This document shows positions 51,567 to 63,251 of a DNA stretch of 64,000 nucleotides, one piece after another. Origin of the DNA: Panorpa germanica (lineage: Eukaryota > Arthropoda > Insecta > Mecoptera > Panorpidae); assembly GCA_963678705.1 (NCBI GenBank), contig OY783221.1, positions 868,001-932,000 of the forward strand. Reading direction: 5' to 3'. The first letter of the stretch is position 1; the number at the start of each line of letters is the position of its first letter. The notes under the pieces were generated by a model that worked only from the letters and a program-made list of their open reading frames with translations, did no database searches and was not told where the DNA came from. The translations under genes and the position numbers were made by a program.

Positions 51567-54500
51567 GAAAAGTTTATATACATTTTATTTAAAAGAAGGA
51601 TAAACAATTATTATTAGTGTATTTAATTCGTGTATTTAATAATCTAATTTGTGCCAATCATCAGGTAAAATAATGATTTTAGTTTTTATCAATTTGTGTC
51701 ATATTTATTTTATTTAGCTTGTTGTACATTATTGATTTTATGTATTGTATTAGGAAAGGTTTGCAAATTCTAATATTGAAGCTATTTTGAAGATGGATCA
51801 TTCTTGAAGATGTTTTCAATATTAAATTTGTAACACTAAAATCTTATAGTAATTATTTATTAATACTTTCACGACGACGCTTGCTACCACTTAAGATATC
51901 TTAAACAACGTTCTCAGCATTATTTCATTAAATTAAAAACATCATTAGGACATTTTATCATGAGAGTAAGTTTCTACTTTAATGTTTATCAAAACACCAC
52001 ACTACTGTAGGTAATAAAAGTGATCGCATTGCATGCAACCATGCTAACTACTATGCCACAAAATACTGAATCAAAATTTATCTCCAAAAAATTAATGAAA
52101 TAATGGTAGACGTTAAAATATATTTCATTACTTATAAAAATTTACTATGGTAAAAATAAAAAAAGATTCTGACGTACTCATCAAACTTAATAAAGATCCC
52201 AGTTTTAAATCATTTTTGCTTGCAATAGAAATGTTTCGGTTCTTGTTAAAATCTTCATAGCTGATTAAAAAAATGTATGTAAAATTTTCGAAGAATTTGA
52301 ATTTAAAATAAAATATTATTTGGGAATTTTCCATTTTATTTATATGAAAATTTGACATCAATATTCTATTGAAAACGGACATATCTAGGAAGAATTGAGA
52401 AGGAGATTTAGTAAAAGTTAAATTACAAAATATATTCCAAACACAGATTAATCAAAATATATATTATCATAATGAACATATTGCACTCTGTCGCTTAGAG
52501 CAAACCATTTATTAGACACGCGTATCCATGACAACCCCGGTTTAAAACTATGTAATATTTGTTACAATAAATAGCCACACAAAAACAAACAAAGACTTAA
52601 ATCTATATGAGTATAAAATGTATGCATAACTTATAAATGTAAATCACTATTTGCGTAGGCGCTTTATACCACAAGCTATAGCTCTAGAAAAGTATAATGT
52701 TATATAAATGTTATAATAAAATAAAATATACTAAACCAAAGGAGATATGAATTAAAAATAATAAATAACAATATCAAGTAAACATTATTATAATATTCAA
52801 TTGTAAGATATGCTCGTACTGCACGTGTGTGGTAAATAAATTCATTAAATCGATTATTTGAATTTTAATATATTGTTTCAAGGTTTTTTCAATATAACTA
52901 TTTAAAAGAATTAATAATTTCGAAAGTGTAAATTATTGAAGTCTAGTGCTAAAGCTGCTCTTTGAATTTGTACTTACAATATACATAACTTTAAATTCTT
53001 TTGTATAAATTATTTTGTATAATATTTAGAATTAGTTAAGAGATGTTTTAGTCAATACTATAATTATAAATATTTTATATATTGTTTTTATAATTTCAAA
53101 CTATTTTTTATTATGCATGTTTATAATTTTTTTTATAACACTTTATACGTAATTAAATTTAGTATTATTAATTAATTAATTAATTAACATAAAATGGAAT
53201 GTATGATCTGTTTATGGCCGATTTTTTTGTTTGTTGCTATTTTATAATATTACCAATTTGCTATAATAATATTTATCTTCACAATTTTCATAATTCACGG
53301 ACAATAACTGTTTCGAAGCACTAATAATGGTACGATAACTCTACTTCTTTTTATAATTAATTTGTAACTGCTTTGTTAAGTTAACTTATCGTTATTTATT
53401 TATCAATGAAGTTAGAGAATCCAGCTACAGATTATTGAATGTAAGTTTCAACTTGTGAAATCATGTGTCGTTTGTCATTACTATCTATATTTAATAAAAA
53501 TTATTATATTAAATTTCCAGTTATGTTTAAAACTAAAACTCAGCTAGTAATGAGACTTAAACCTATTACAAGATGTACATAGTTTGCAGTAATTAATTGT
53601 ACGTTGGTAATATTATAAATAAAATTATTTTAAAAAGTTTTTATGAAAAAAATGATAATATTTGATGTGAAATATGCGCCATAACCTTAAAATCCTCTCT
53701 ATAAATGTACCTAAACGATATTATAATATAATATATGAAATTATTTTGTGGAATGTGTTTCTACAAAATAAATAATGAAAGTAAGATATATATCAAACAT
53801 ATTATATAAATATTATTAGAATCATTTACATTATAAGTATGGAATCTGAAGTATAAATAAAACTATGTAACGAAATGTAACATTATTGTATCAATATACA
53901 TATTAAAACAACTTAATAATTATAATCTACTTAACAATATTATTGCAATTGATTTGCTAAAAACATATTATGTATTAATACACTACACTATGTAAATAAA
54001 TTATTTGTTCTTACTGAAAATATTTATAATTTTATCCTTTTTATGTTAAAATGTTAAATCCTATTTCTCACTACTATACACTATCCGAAGAGCAGCCAAA
54101 ATTTCCCCGGACTGCATTTGATATACTAAATATAGTAGTAACCTAACGCTTATATTACGATATAGCCCAGGGGAGTAAGGACTAATCTTAAATTAATGGC
54201 TTGAGAAAATCTCATCTCATTTTTCTGAATCTTATACTGATGAACACTCTATATAGTTTGTAAATAGTAAACGTTATACGTTAAACGTTATTAAACTAAG
54301 ACCATTGCTTTGTAACTTATTTAGACGACTAGAGATTACTTATTTCATATACTTTCAAAGTATTTATTATTATGCGCTTACAGATCAGGCGTGTTTTACA
54401 AATACTAGAAAGGTTTGAATCTTCGATAGTCATGTATCTGCTACTAAATAGATGGCGCATTTAGTTTCAATTTTATATTTTCAAAAATTATTTATATAGA

Positions 54501-55009
54501 TATATTCGTAATATTTATTACTGTTATCTCTTTACATTACATTAGATAATGAGAAACGCTTATAAAAATAAAAATACCATGAAATTTATGTGACGCAGCT
54601 TATGGATTACACCTTACGTAAACATTGTTACCTAAAATACAACGTTTTGTGATCTATTTTACTTCGAATAATACATCCTCCTATTGACATAATCATGAAG
54701 CTTCCTCAGTATTTCGTTTCAAGGATTATAGAATCGTAAGAAGTCCTTTTTAAGAATTAAATAATAATAATATATCCTTATAAGCAACTTTTTTAATATA
54801 TAGACAATTTTATAAACATTAAATCTTGTGGTTACAATTCCACTCTGGTGAAATAGTAAAGCCATGTTCTGAGTAATACTTTATTTAACAAAAGTTGAAT
54901 ATTTCTCAAATCTGCCTTTGTACACATATTTAAATGTGTCTGTACATTTATTTTAAGTAATATTCTATTCTCTTTTAACTCGCTTCATAAGAACGGGGCT
55001 TAAGCGACC
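51567..55009. other. 3' flank of the ligand gene and spacer
   Basis: Very AT-rich, with an (ATTA)n tract near 53168 and many AATAAA words, so the ligand 3' UTR could extend into it. No coding frame of interest; the minus-strand frame 52128-52382 is phenylalanine/lysine-rich and chance-like. Confidence 0.45.
51945..52035 (+). repeat. Short dispersed repeat, copy 3, in the ligand-gene 3' flank
   Basis: TCATGAGAGTAAG followed by TTTCTACTTTAATGTTTATC is the best preserved core of the four copies. Confidence 0.45.
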
Positions 55010-55255
55010 TGCGACAACACCATCAAAACATTTCACCAAATTCTATTAACACATTTATAGGGATGTACGGGATGTGCGGGATGTGGTCCAGTGAGAATCG
55101 TTCGTTTACGCAAAAGCCGCACAGCTCGCAGAACCTAACTTCAGACACGTATGGCTTTTGTGTTTGCTGCACGTAGGGCCACAGCCTCTGAGAACTGCTT
55201 CCGCCTGTTGTGTGTGTTTTTTATAGATAAATATTTGTGATATTATTGTTTAAAA
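55010..55255 (+). promoter_or_regulatory. Probable promoter and 5' UTR of SNAPC3
   Basis: This stretch is richer in GC than the AT-rich spacer to its left and ends at the SNAPC3 start codon (AAAAATGG). It contains three tandem GGGATGT-type units at 55060-55086. No TATA box is obvious at a useful distance, as expected for a housekeeping gene. The transcription start cannot be placed. Confidence 0.4.
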
Positions 55256-57811
55256 ATGGCTGAAAAAGATATTGTACCCACTTGTGATGCTAAAAAGACT
55301 GCAGCTACTGAACCATTTCATGTTGGACAGCATATGGAAGAATTTTATAACACATTTCAAACATTTAATATTTTATCTGCAGACGTTGATCTAGAGAAAT
55401 CTTTGGGAATGACGTATGACGCTATGGATAAAATTGAAAATCATTTCAGGTATAATAAGTACTTTTAGCTTATATAGAAACTTATTTTTATTATAATTAA
55501 TAGAAGTTTAATTCAAGTAAACGAATTGGTATAGTCCAAATCACGATAGTTCGGCGGCGACTTATACTTTAAAGAGGTTATAAGAGCGGTATAAATCTAT
55601 AAGACGATAATGAATTTTATCTTATTCGTTTCTATATACATTATAGAAAAATAAGTGAGTCAGTGCTTTTTAGTTATATCGCCAGTTTATACCCCACAAC
55701 TTCTTTTAACTAGGAGTCGCCACCGGACTCTCGTAATTTGAACTATATTTTTCATATTAGTAATATCACAAATAAAACGATATGTTGTGTCATTTACTTT
55801 AAAATAAAGGATACGTCACATATTGTATATATTTATGTTATGTCGTCAATATGGTAGTACTAGGTTGCTCTCTTTCACAAAGGAACAATTACTTGCGACT
55901 TTTTGAGTTATCCGATACACTTATACGTGAGAGAAAATTTCTACTTTAATATTTGTTGTTACCTTGTTTAAACTTTGTAGTTACGTCTCTGTATAAATCA
56001 AAGTATCGCCCTAGTTGTTTATTTTACAACTATCTGCGATAGATACAACTTCGTACAGAACGACCGCGGTCACTTTTGTGTTTACAATATCATTGCCAAC
56101 GCATCGTTGCAAGAAAAAAAGTATACAGATATATAATATGCATTTTAGTAGCTTCAATACAATGGTGTATTGATTTTAACTTTCAAATTCTTTTTAGGAA
56201 AAACGTTCCTGGACTGGATAAACCACTGACAATAACAGATACTTACTCAGTAAATAAAAAGTGTTATAATCCTCAGCAAGTTACACCGGAAATGCAACAA
56301 AATTTACAAGTTTTGCAAGCTCTTACATTGAGGAGGAATTACCATCAAACAGGAATGGATACTTATTTAAAATACCGAAGCAATACATGGCTTGTAATAT
56401 ATACCATACATATATATTATGTTTGTATCAATATGCTTTGTTGGTTGTTTGTTATATTTTTGTTTTATTTCAGCCGGAAACTAAAACGATTGATAAGGAA
56501 CCTGATTTGACGCCTTACAAGGAGAGCGTCATTAAAATTCGTGTGTATCAGCCCTTTCAACATGAGGTGACATTATTAAATATATTATTTAAAGACAGTT
56601 ATATGTATTTAAAGTTTATCTAATATAAAAGAAGTTACCTGTTATATAAATAATGTTACCTACACTGTGAGAAATGCTTATTGCATTAAATCATAGTCAT
56701 AGTAATATATTTACATTTAACAAAGAAATGTTTATCATAAAACTATTATAGTATATTTCTCACAACGCTTTGTGACCTATTTTTCGGCTTTTTAAAAAAT
56801 ATTTGCCCATTAACATAATCATAAAACTATGAAGAAAAGTATAAGGCTTTTAAAATAGCTGCGAAACAATAGAATAAAATCTTTTTGGATTCAATATTAC
56901 CAGGTTTTGTTTAAGTAAAATATTGAATGAATGAATGTAAAGTAACATTAATTGGAAGTGATGTTTTAATACGATTCAGAAATATTACTATCCTTTTTTA
57001 TAGCAAGGCAAACGAAACTGGAAATTTCCTAAGTTTTCTATCGAAGTAGCAATTCTTGGAAGCCAAAGTTTAGCTACGTTCTTAGACGTTATACGTTGCC
57101 CACAGAATCATTGCACTGGAAAGGATATTAGTAAAAATCCTAAGGAAGATACTACACCTGATCCTGTAAGTTTTGATGCATGAATTTTTTTTAAAAAGGA
57201 TCTGTTTTAAATGTTATAAAATTTAATAATACTATTATATTTCAGAATGCCGAAAATTCTGGTTTTGTTTATATAAACGAGGTGTTCTACAACGATTTTC
57301 GTCGCCCTGCTAACATCGACTATTCGGAGCCTATTATACAATGGGCAAAGTCTAAAAAAATGCATCCTACCTTTTCGACTGGATCCATTGATACCACTTT
57401 TGACAGTATTACTTTGAGAATTGGAATGCCTTACGTAAGTCATCATTAGAATTATTTATTAAATAAAAAATAAAGAATAAAAATAACGATTTTTTAAAAT
57501 GTTTTTAGGTATATCAGCACAAAGGCTACTGCGAGCATATCTTCGTGATCAGTAATATCCTAGTGCTCGGATCATCAAATTCTCTGGTTCGTGATGATTA
57601 TCCAATGATACGCAGCGTGTCATGCAATAATGCTACTTACTGCATGTTGTGTAAAGAATTTCAAGCACAAAAGATCACTCAGCGGAATAAGAGACTCCCA
57701 CATTATAATTATTTCGTCTGGTGCGATAGCTGCTTCTATAGATTTAATTACGTCGATGGAAAACCTATTGACGATTTCTCTGCACATCACTTTTATCAAA
57801 AATATCTTTAA
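55256..57811 (+). CDS. SNAPC3: snRNA-activating protein complex subunit 3 (SNAP50 / Drosophila Pbp49), six exons
   Basis: Exons are 55256-55449, 56198-56393, 56474-56566, 57004-57165, 57246-57434 and 57509-57811. All introns are GT-AG and the joined frame is open for 378 residues plus stop, close to the roughly 410 of human SNAPC3. The family signature is clear: EVAILGSQSLATFLDVIRC (about 175-193), FVYINEVFYNDFR and IDYSEPIIQW (about 222-248), then the zinc-binding C-terminus with CEH (286-288), C317, CMLC (323-326), H343, WCDSC (350-353) and a closing FSAHHFYQKY. SNAPC3 is part of the nuclear complex that binds the proximal sequence element of snRNA promoters and recruits RNA polymerase II or III. 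The N-terminus (1-70) is short and poorly conserved by nature. It is in the same orientation as the ligand gene, 3.8 kb downstream, with no sign of a shared transcript. Nothing looks broken. A MITE occupies much of intron 1. Confidence 0.95.
55530..55747 (+). mobile_element. TATAG MITE, copy 3, inside SNAPC3 intron 1
   Basis: It is near-identical to copy 1 from TATAGTCCAAATCACGATAG to CTCTCGTAATTTGAACTATA. It occupies the left half of the 748-base intron, 80 bases after the donor. Confidence 0.78.
55885..55975 (+). repeat. Short dispersed repeat, copy 4, in SNAPC3 intron 1
   Basis: ACTTGCGACTTTTTGAGTTA and GAGAGAAAATTTCTACTTTA match copies 1 and 2. Confidence 0.4.
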
Positions 57812-58288
57812 GAAACCATCGAGCTATCTCTTCATATTTATATACAAGATATTTTTTTGTTATGTAAATGCTACATTCATATGTACGTGTGCATTTAGTT
57901 AGTGTAGTTCTACTATAGATAATAATATTTTACTGAGCTTTTACACGAGTTACCAGTTCTATATAAATTTGTACGAAAGACTGAGAAATGAAATTTAATT
58001 ATTTTGTACTATTGATGAAATAGATTATTAGAATAGCATAATAGATAATATTTAATTTGGTGTAATGTAATGTTAAATAACTGGTTGGTAATATTTTCTA
58101 ATTGTTTTTTTTTATACCATATAATGCGCCTGCTATTATGCAATCAGTTTAACGCGTATGTAACTCTACTTTGAGTCTTGTAGGATATAAAGTACAGGGT
58201 ACATTTAAGTACATTATTAATTTTTTGGTTATATCCATTGTTATTCTATAGAAAAGTAAATGATTTTGTTAATTTTTTGTATATTCTC

Positions 58289-58294
58289 AATAAA
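58289..58294 (+). terminator. Candidate polyadenylation signal of SNAPC3
   Basis: AATAAA follows T-rich DNA about 480 bases after the stop codon. The stretch from 57812 shows no other gene, so it may be the 3' UTR. Confidence 0.35.
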
Positions 58295-58854
58295 ATATTT
58301 TCAACACAAAATATTTTTAAATATTTATTAATGTTAAACGGTTTAAGTAAAGTTTTATCAGCACATGCTATGCTTTTAAGAAATCAAATCAAAAATTTCA
58401 AATGTGCATCACAATAAATCTAGCTGGCGTTATGAGCTTTTTCAGTTGCTGGAGTTGCTGTAACGATGACGATGATGCAACTGCCACGATGATCTCATCT
58501 CAGATTATCATCAAGATTCTGTGCGTTCAATAATGTCAGAAAATAGTCAAGTGTTTAATGACACAATCACTAATTTCCTAGTTATTAGTAAGATCGTACA
58601 CATATATATGCACTGACGTTTAGTACATTTATAAATTTGCAAATACATATATGCGATTATGAATTCCTCTTTAATTTACACTGGCCTTGTGCTGCAGTGT
58701 GGCAAATCATTTCATTACCTGAATCAAAATGATTGTAGGTGCATTAGTAAACACTGCATTTAGCTCGCGTGCACTGTTTTTAATTCAGAAGTGGGCAACC
58801 TATTTTATACGTGTTGCTATTTTGAAGTAAACTCTGTGCATATGCTTTGTTTAG

Positions 58855-59310
58855 GGGTCGATTTTTCAATTGTTGATTGAAATTGATGTTAATAAATATA
58901 TATTGGCGTTTTTATTTTAATAAATATCTAAATGTTGACAGAGATATAGCAATTAAAAATTCGAATTGTAGTTTTAGCGCTACAGAAGTCGGCCATATTT
59001 ATGACGTAACATGTCTGTTTTATTAAGGGTAGGTCAATTATTTTTTCTATGGATAAGAGTTCTGTATTGAATATGCTATCTCTTTTACGCTTTGTTGTAT
59101 AAAAGAGATGTCACATGTTTTGGAATGTTCTACAACGTTGAATCCCTTTAATAATTAAAGAGACAAAATGAATTTTTATTTGTTAATATTTCCTAAGATA
59201 TAAGGTGTTATTAAAAAATAATTGGACCTTTGACGTTCTAGTAACCAACTTTATCAATATATAGTACAGTGTAGAAATTAAGACATAGGAGATAAGCCCA
59301 TTGATTATAA
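58855..59310 (+). repeat. Unclassified dispersed repeat, copy 2
   Basis: It matches 970-1685 in inverted orientation, from GGTCGATTTTTCAATTGTTG to GACATAGGAGATAAGCCCAT. Confidence 0.6.
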
Positions 59311-60407
59311 AAAGTAAACGTCATTCTATTCAATGGCAATTTAAAAAATTTAGTTTTCGGTTCAAACTTCTGTAATAGTTGTGCTTAGTGTTCAAAACAT
59401 GGTTTTGTCATCTTTTAATAATTTCAACAATTTTAGAATTAGGTTAGAACATAAAAATGTATAAATATAGTCAACATGGATTAACTATGGTGGTTTCTTG
59501 ACAAGTCTGACCTATTAATTAATATCTTGATTGCAGAATTAAGTAATCTAATAATATATCTAACGCGGCCGTCAACAAATTGACAAAATTAATAAAATAA
59601 TTTCCAAGTAGTGGGAAATTTTAATCTGTCAGTATTCAACATAACCTAACTTTTAATTAGTTCAGCATTTAAGTGATAACATCACCCTGGTTAATTGTCT
59701 GTTCTTACTATGTGCTTGTGTTACTTTTAGATGTAGACATGAGATGGTTGTGTTAATTGAGGTTCCCTTGAAATGAATTAAATTGCTTAATTGCCGAGTT
59801 TTAGATTCATGTGAGAATTGAATTGTGTGATAAAATAAAGTAAATGCATCATCTCTTCAAACGGTTTCGAGTGAGCGGTATAATAAGTTTTATTTTTCAA
59901 AAAGCTGGTGACCTTTTTTAGATTTGACCCAAAATCAAATGTATCTAGTTATTATTAAAGTCACACTGTCTTTGTTTCTCAGTCTTCATTGCAAATAAAG
60001 TTCAGTTGAAGAGCAGTGTCGCTGCATTAGTGACACCAGCAATCATTACCTCAAAATACTGTTGAAGTGTGGGCGTGTAATTTCAGTACTGGTGGAACGA
60101 GAAACACGTCCCAAGCGCATCTCCGGATAGTAATTGATTGCACTAATATTTATACTGCACTTGGCAATGTGTTTATGCAGTTTTAGATGCATAATATTGC
60201 ATTTAATATCACGAAGTCATTGTAGGTCTCTTGGCATGTATTGATCAGTTCATTAGCCGGTTTATTCAGCGTTTGAAAATAAAAAAAATATTGATAAGAG
60301 GCAAGTAGATATCTTTACAAGAATATTTGATATTCTAATTATTCTGGAACAATAACATTTGTCTGATCTTATTTATATATGTTTAGCAACACTCAGAGAC
60401 GACCGAA
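59311..60407. other. No gene seen
   Basis: Spacer. A slightly GC-richer patch at 59995-60130 has no open frame of note. Confidence 0.4.
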
Positions 60408-60422
60408 GGGGGGGGGGGGGGG
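60408..60422 (+). repeat. Poly-G run of 15
   Basis: Fifteen uninterrupted G residues (poly-C on the minus strand, where the neighbouring LINE fragment is read). Homopolymer length may be a sequencing estimate. Confidence 0.9.
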
Positions 60423-60423
60423 A

Positions 60424-60535
60424 TCTGGCGTTACTTTTCTCTATTTCCGCCATCCACCTCTTCCCTTCACTGCCTCCCTTTAATAACTGCACAATATTCT
60501 TCTTGGTCATTACTTTTTTCTGACATGAAAATGAT
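60424..60535 (-). mobile_element. LINE 3' fragment next to a poly-G run
   Basis: The GGCGTTAC to CTGACATGAAA segment matches 11362-11476 and 62912-63028 closely. It stops abruptly at 60426 beside 15 consecutive G. Confidence 0.6.
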
Positions 60536-60955
60536 GTACTCTTTGCTATTAAAGAAAGAAAGCAATTGCACAGATTACACCATTTATGTCAGGCGTACTA
60601 CGATGATTTGACCTTGAAATAAAGCAGAAGGTTATAAGCTGTATCGACGATTTGCATTCGTACAATGTCAAGGTCTTCTTCATCTTCTCAACTCACATTG
60701 TTTTAACAACAGAATTAATTGATTAAGACGAATCTATAGAAATTTGTATAAATCTTTAATGAACCAAACTTTTGTTTAAACTTATTTAAATGCTAATTTC
60801 TTAATTTGAAACGTCTAAATTAACATATCAATGTATTATTTGGAACAAAGAATTTCAATGGTATTTCAATGACGAATGACCACCAACGATTAATTTTAAA
60901 TTGTTTTTTCAGTAACTCAAAATATGCGTGTCTTTCAGATACTCGTACATTGAGT

Positions 60956-61282
60956 CAGAGGCGGCCTTTGGGGGTGGCAAGCAGGGTAATCGTCCGGGGC
61001 CTCGCATTCACGCGCAACAACCCAAATACAAAAATTCATTACTATATATGTATTTGAATTTCGCGCCTCGCTCTTTAGAAATCCCACTAGAATCACTGTG
61101 TACCTTAGTTTACCATCATTAATATTTGTTGTCTTTGTGCTTGTTAACTTTTATAAAACTTCCAATATAAAATTTTCTCGTCAATTATCATCAAAAATAC
61201 TTACTTACAATTTACATAAATTATACAAAGAACAAGTGCCTCATAAAGATCTGCTACCCGGGGCCTTCGCGGGCCGCCCCTG
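60956..61282 (-). mobile_element. hAT-like MITE, copy 3, with 8-bp target duplication
   Basis: The ends CAGAGGCGGCC and GGCCGCCCCTG are inverted repeats. The flanks CATTGAGT (60948-60955) and CATTGAGC (61283-61290) match at 7 of 8 bases, the length expected for hAT. Short frames across it are not transposase. Confidence 0.8.
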
Positions 61283-61509
61283 CATTGAGCGTTCTACATT
61301 TGTTTCCATGGCCTGTCGGTAAATGAAAAATTATTTGTAAACTAGAAAGGACTCACTATTTGCATTATCAGGAATGGTAAATGAAACTGAAGCTTGAAAA
61401 CATTTAATAACTAAAATATTTTCTAGAGCTAATAGACTTTCGGACTGTCTAAATGATTACGTACTACCTACAAAACATAGCGATGTATTTAGTTACATCT
61501 TACTATTCG

Positions 61510-61884
61510 CCCAGTAAACAATTTGGTGAAGTGTCCTATTTGGTGAAGTTCGAGTCACTCGTACAATTCTATTCTAACGCTTTACAAGTTCTCTACCTGT
61601 CACAGATTTTGTGTTAGTTTTTCATAATAATATTCTTTCTTTTTCCAACATCATTCATTAAGTATTTCTGTTTCTTTCCCACATGGGTATATTTTTATTA
61701 TCCGGTCATAAATCATAAACCTACTCCGCTTTTAATTCAGCAGTGAACCGTCGTTGCAATGTCTGTAGCTCATAAAAAGGACCTTTCCTTTGAACGACTG
61801 AATAGAAAACGAACACGTTCCAGACAAAAAATTCATGATACGTAATAGAAATTAAGTAGAATTTACTCCAAAATGTTTACTGGG
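61510..61884 (+). mobile_element. CCCAGTAAACA MITE, copy 5, longer and diverged inside
   Basis: The ends CCCAGTAAACAATTTGG and CCAAAATGTTTACTGGG are intact and CG flanks both sides. The interior is about 130 bases longer than in the other copies and mostly unrelated to them. Confidence 0.65.
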
Positions 61885-62640
61885 CGGTTTGTCCGTGTTG
61901 GTGTCGCACTGATGCGGACAACACAATATATTTACACTGTATACATAACTTTTTCTTTTACCCTCGCGGCACAATGAGGTGTATTATTTTGTGCTTGTAA
62001 ATCATATGAAATCAACAAGTGGTTGTCGGTAATTTATGAAACAGGTTCGCTATTGACAGCATCAACTCTTCCATCTCATCTGTATCCCAGCATCCAATCA
62101 ACTCATCTCTTAGCATCTTAGACCTCGTTGAGCGATGTCGGTTTGATTGCTAACATGTATGGTATTTGCATATTTAGTCTTAAAACTAATCCAACAAGTA
62201 TATGTATATATTTTAAATTCTTAAGTTGGTATTATTGGTAATATGCATGGTTGCCACATATTCAATATATAAATCAAAGTTATAAGTAAATGCGAAATTG
62301 ACAAAGGATGTTTTAATATTATGTTGGAATTCTCAATAAAATTAATATTGTATATTATTAGACGTTTGTTTATGAGGAGAACAAATGTACATGACTCTCC
62401 TAAATGCATAATGCATGCTTCGAATGACCCAGCCTCTCTACGTGATTATCATCGCAAAGAAGCTGTTTGGAATAAGTTGTCCATTGTTCAAATTATTTCC
62501 ATACAACTATACCTGTTGACAAATCACAATTGAGTCGAGTCCATGGTTTTAAATTCTATAAAATTCGAGGTGTACTTTGTCTAAGACTTTGGGGTGCTAC
62601 CAATCTACCCCCCGATAACAACAGCACGTGGTTTAGCTAA

Positions 62641-63251
62641 AGTTTGATCTGAATGATTTATTTATTATTATTTTATATTAATTGTTTGCAGTTGGACTTT
62701 ACAGTCTACATTCTTAATATATTTCATAGAACTTCAACTTAAACTATTCCTATACCTTTATATTTTCAAAAGTACTTTTCTGCTTCTTCTTCTCTTGACC
62801 CTCTCCCTTCATTTTCACTAGTCCTCCATCATTCTCATCGTTTCTTCACCTCTTGTCTTCTTTGTCTCTTCGTCTTTTTGTCACTTCAGATTAAAATCAC
62901 TTCTGCTCTGGCGTTACTTTTTTCCCCTCGTTTCTTTTCTCTATTTCCGCCATCCACCTCTTCCCTTCACTGCGTCCCTTTAATAACTGCACAATATTAT
63001 TCTTGCTCATTACTTTTTTCTGACATGAAACTTTCAAGTATAAAACCGTTCTTTGTTGGACGATTCGTGCTGCAGTCCAGAATATGTGAATCGAATGTGT
63101 GGTAGGGGTAGAAAAATCCCTATTGACGTGGATCAAAAGACCGACAACAGCCAGAACTTCTTCTAACATGAACGTTGGACACACTTAGTTCCAGCATTGG
63201 TCACACGATGCGTAGAAACGTTAGCAGATGTTCGTAGCATTTTGGCGCCGG
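62641..63251 (-). mobile_element. Composite repeat: unclassified element plus LINE 3' end
   Basis: Read on the minus strand, the 5' part (ACCGGCGCCAAAATGCTACG through CGAATCGTCCAACAAAGAA) matches the repeats at 14855 and 27766. After TTGAAAGTTTC it switches to the LINE 3' sequence found at 11150-11476 and then returns to AATAAATAAATCATTC. A 95-codon frame (62897-63184) reads across the junction and is probably not a functional protein. Confidence 0.6.

Noticed and set aside
57630..57902. Frame overlapping the last SNAPC3 exon in another phase
   Set aside because: It is a shadow of the SNAPC3 coding frame, which has family support.
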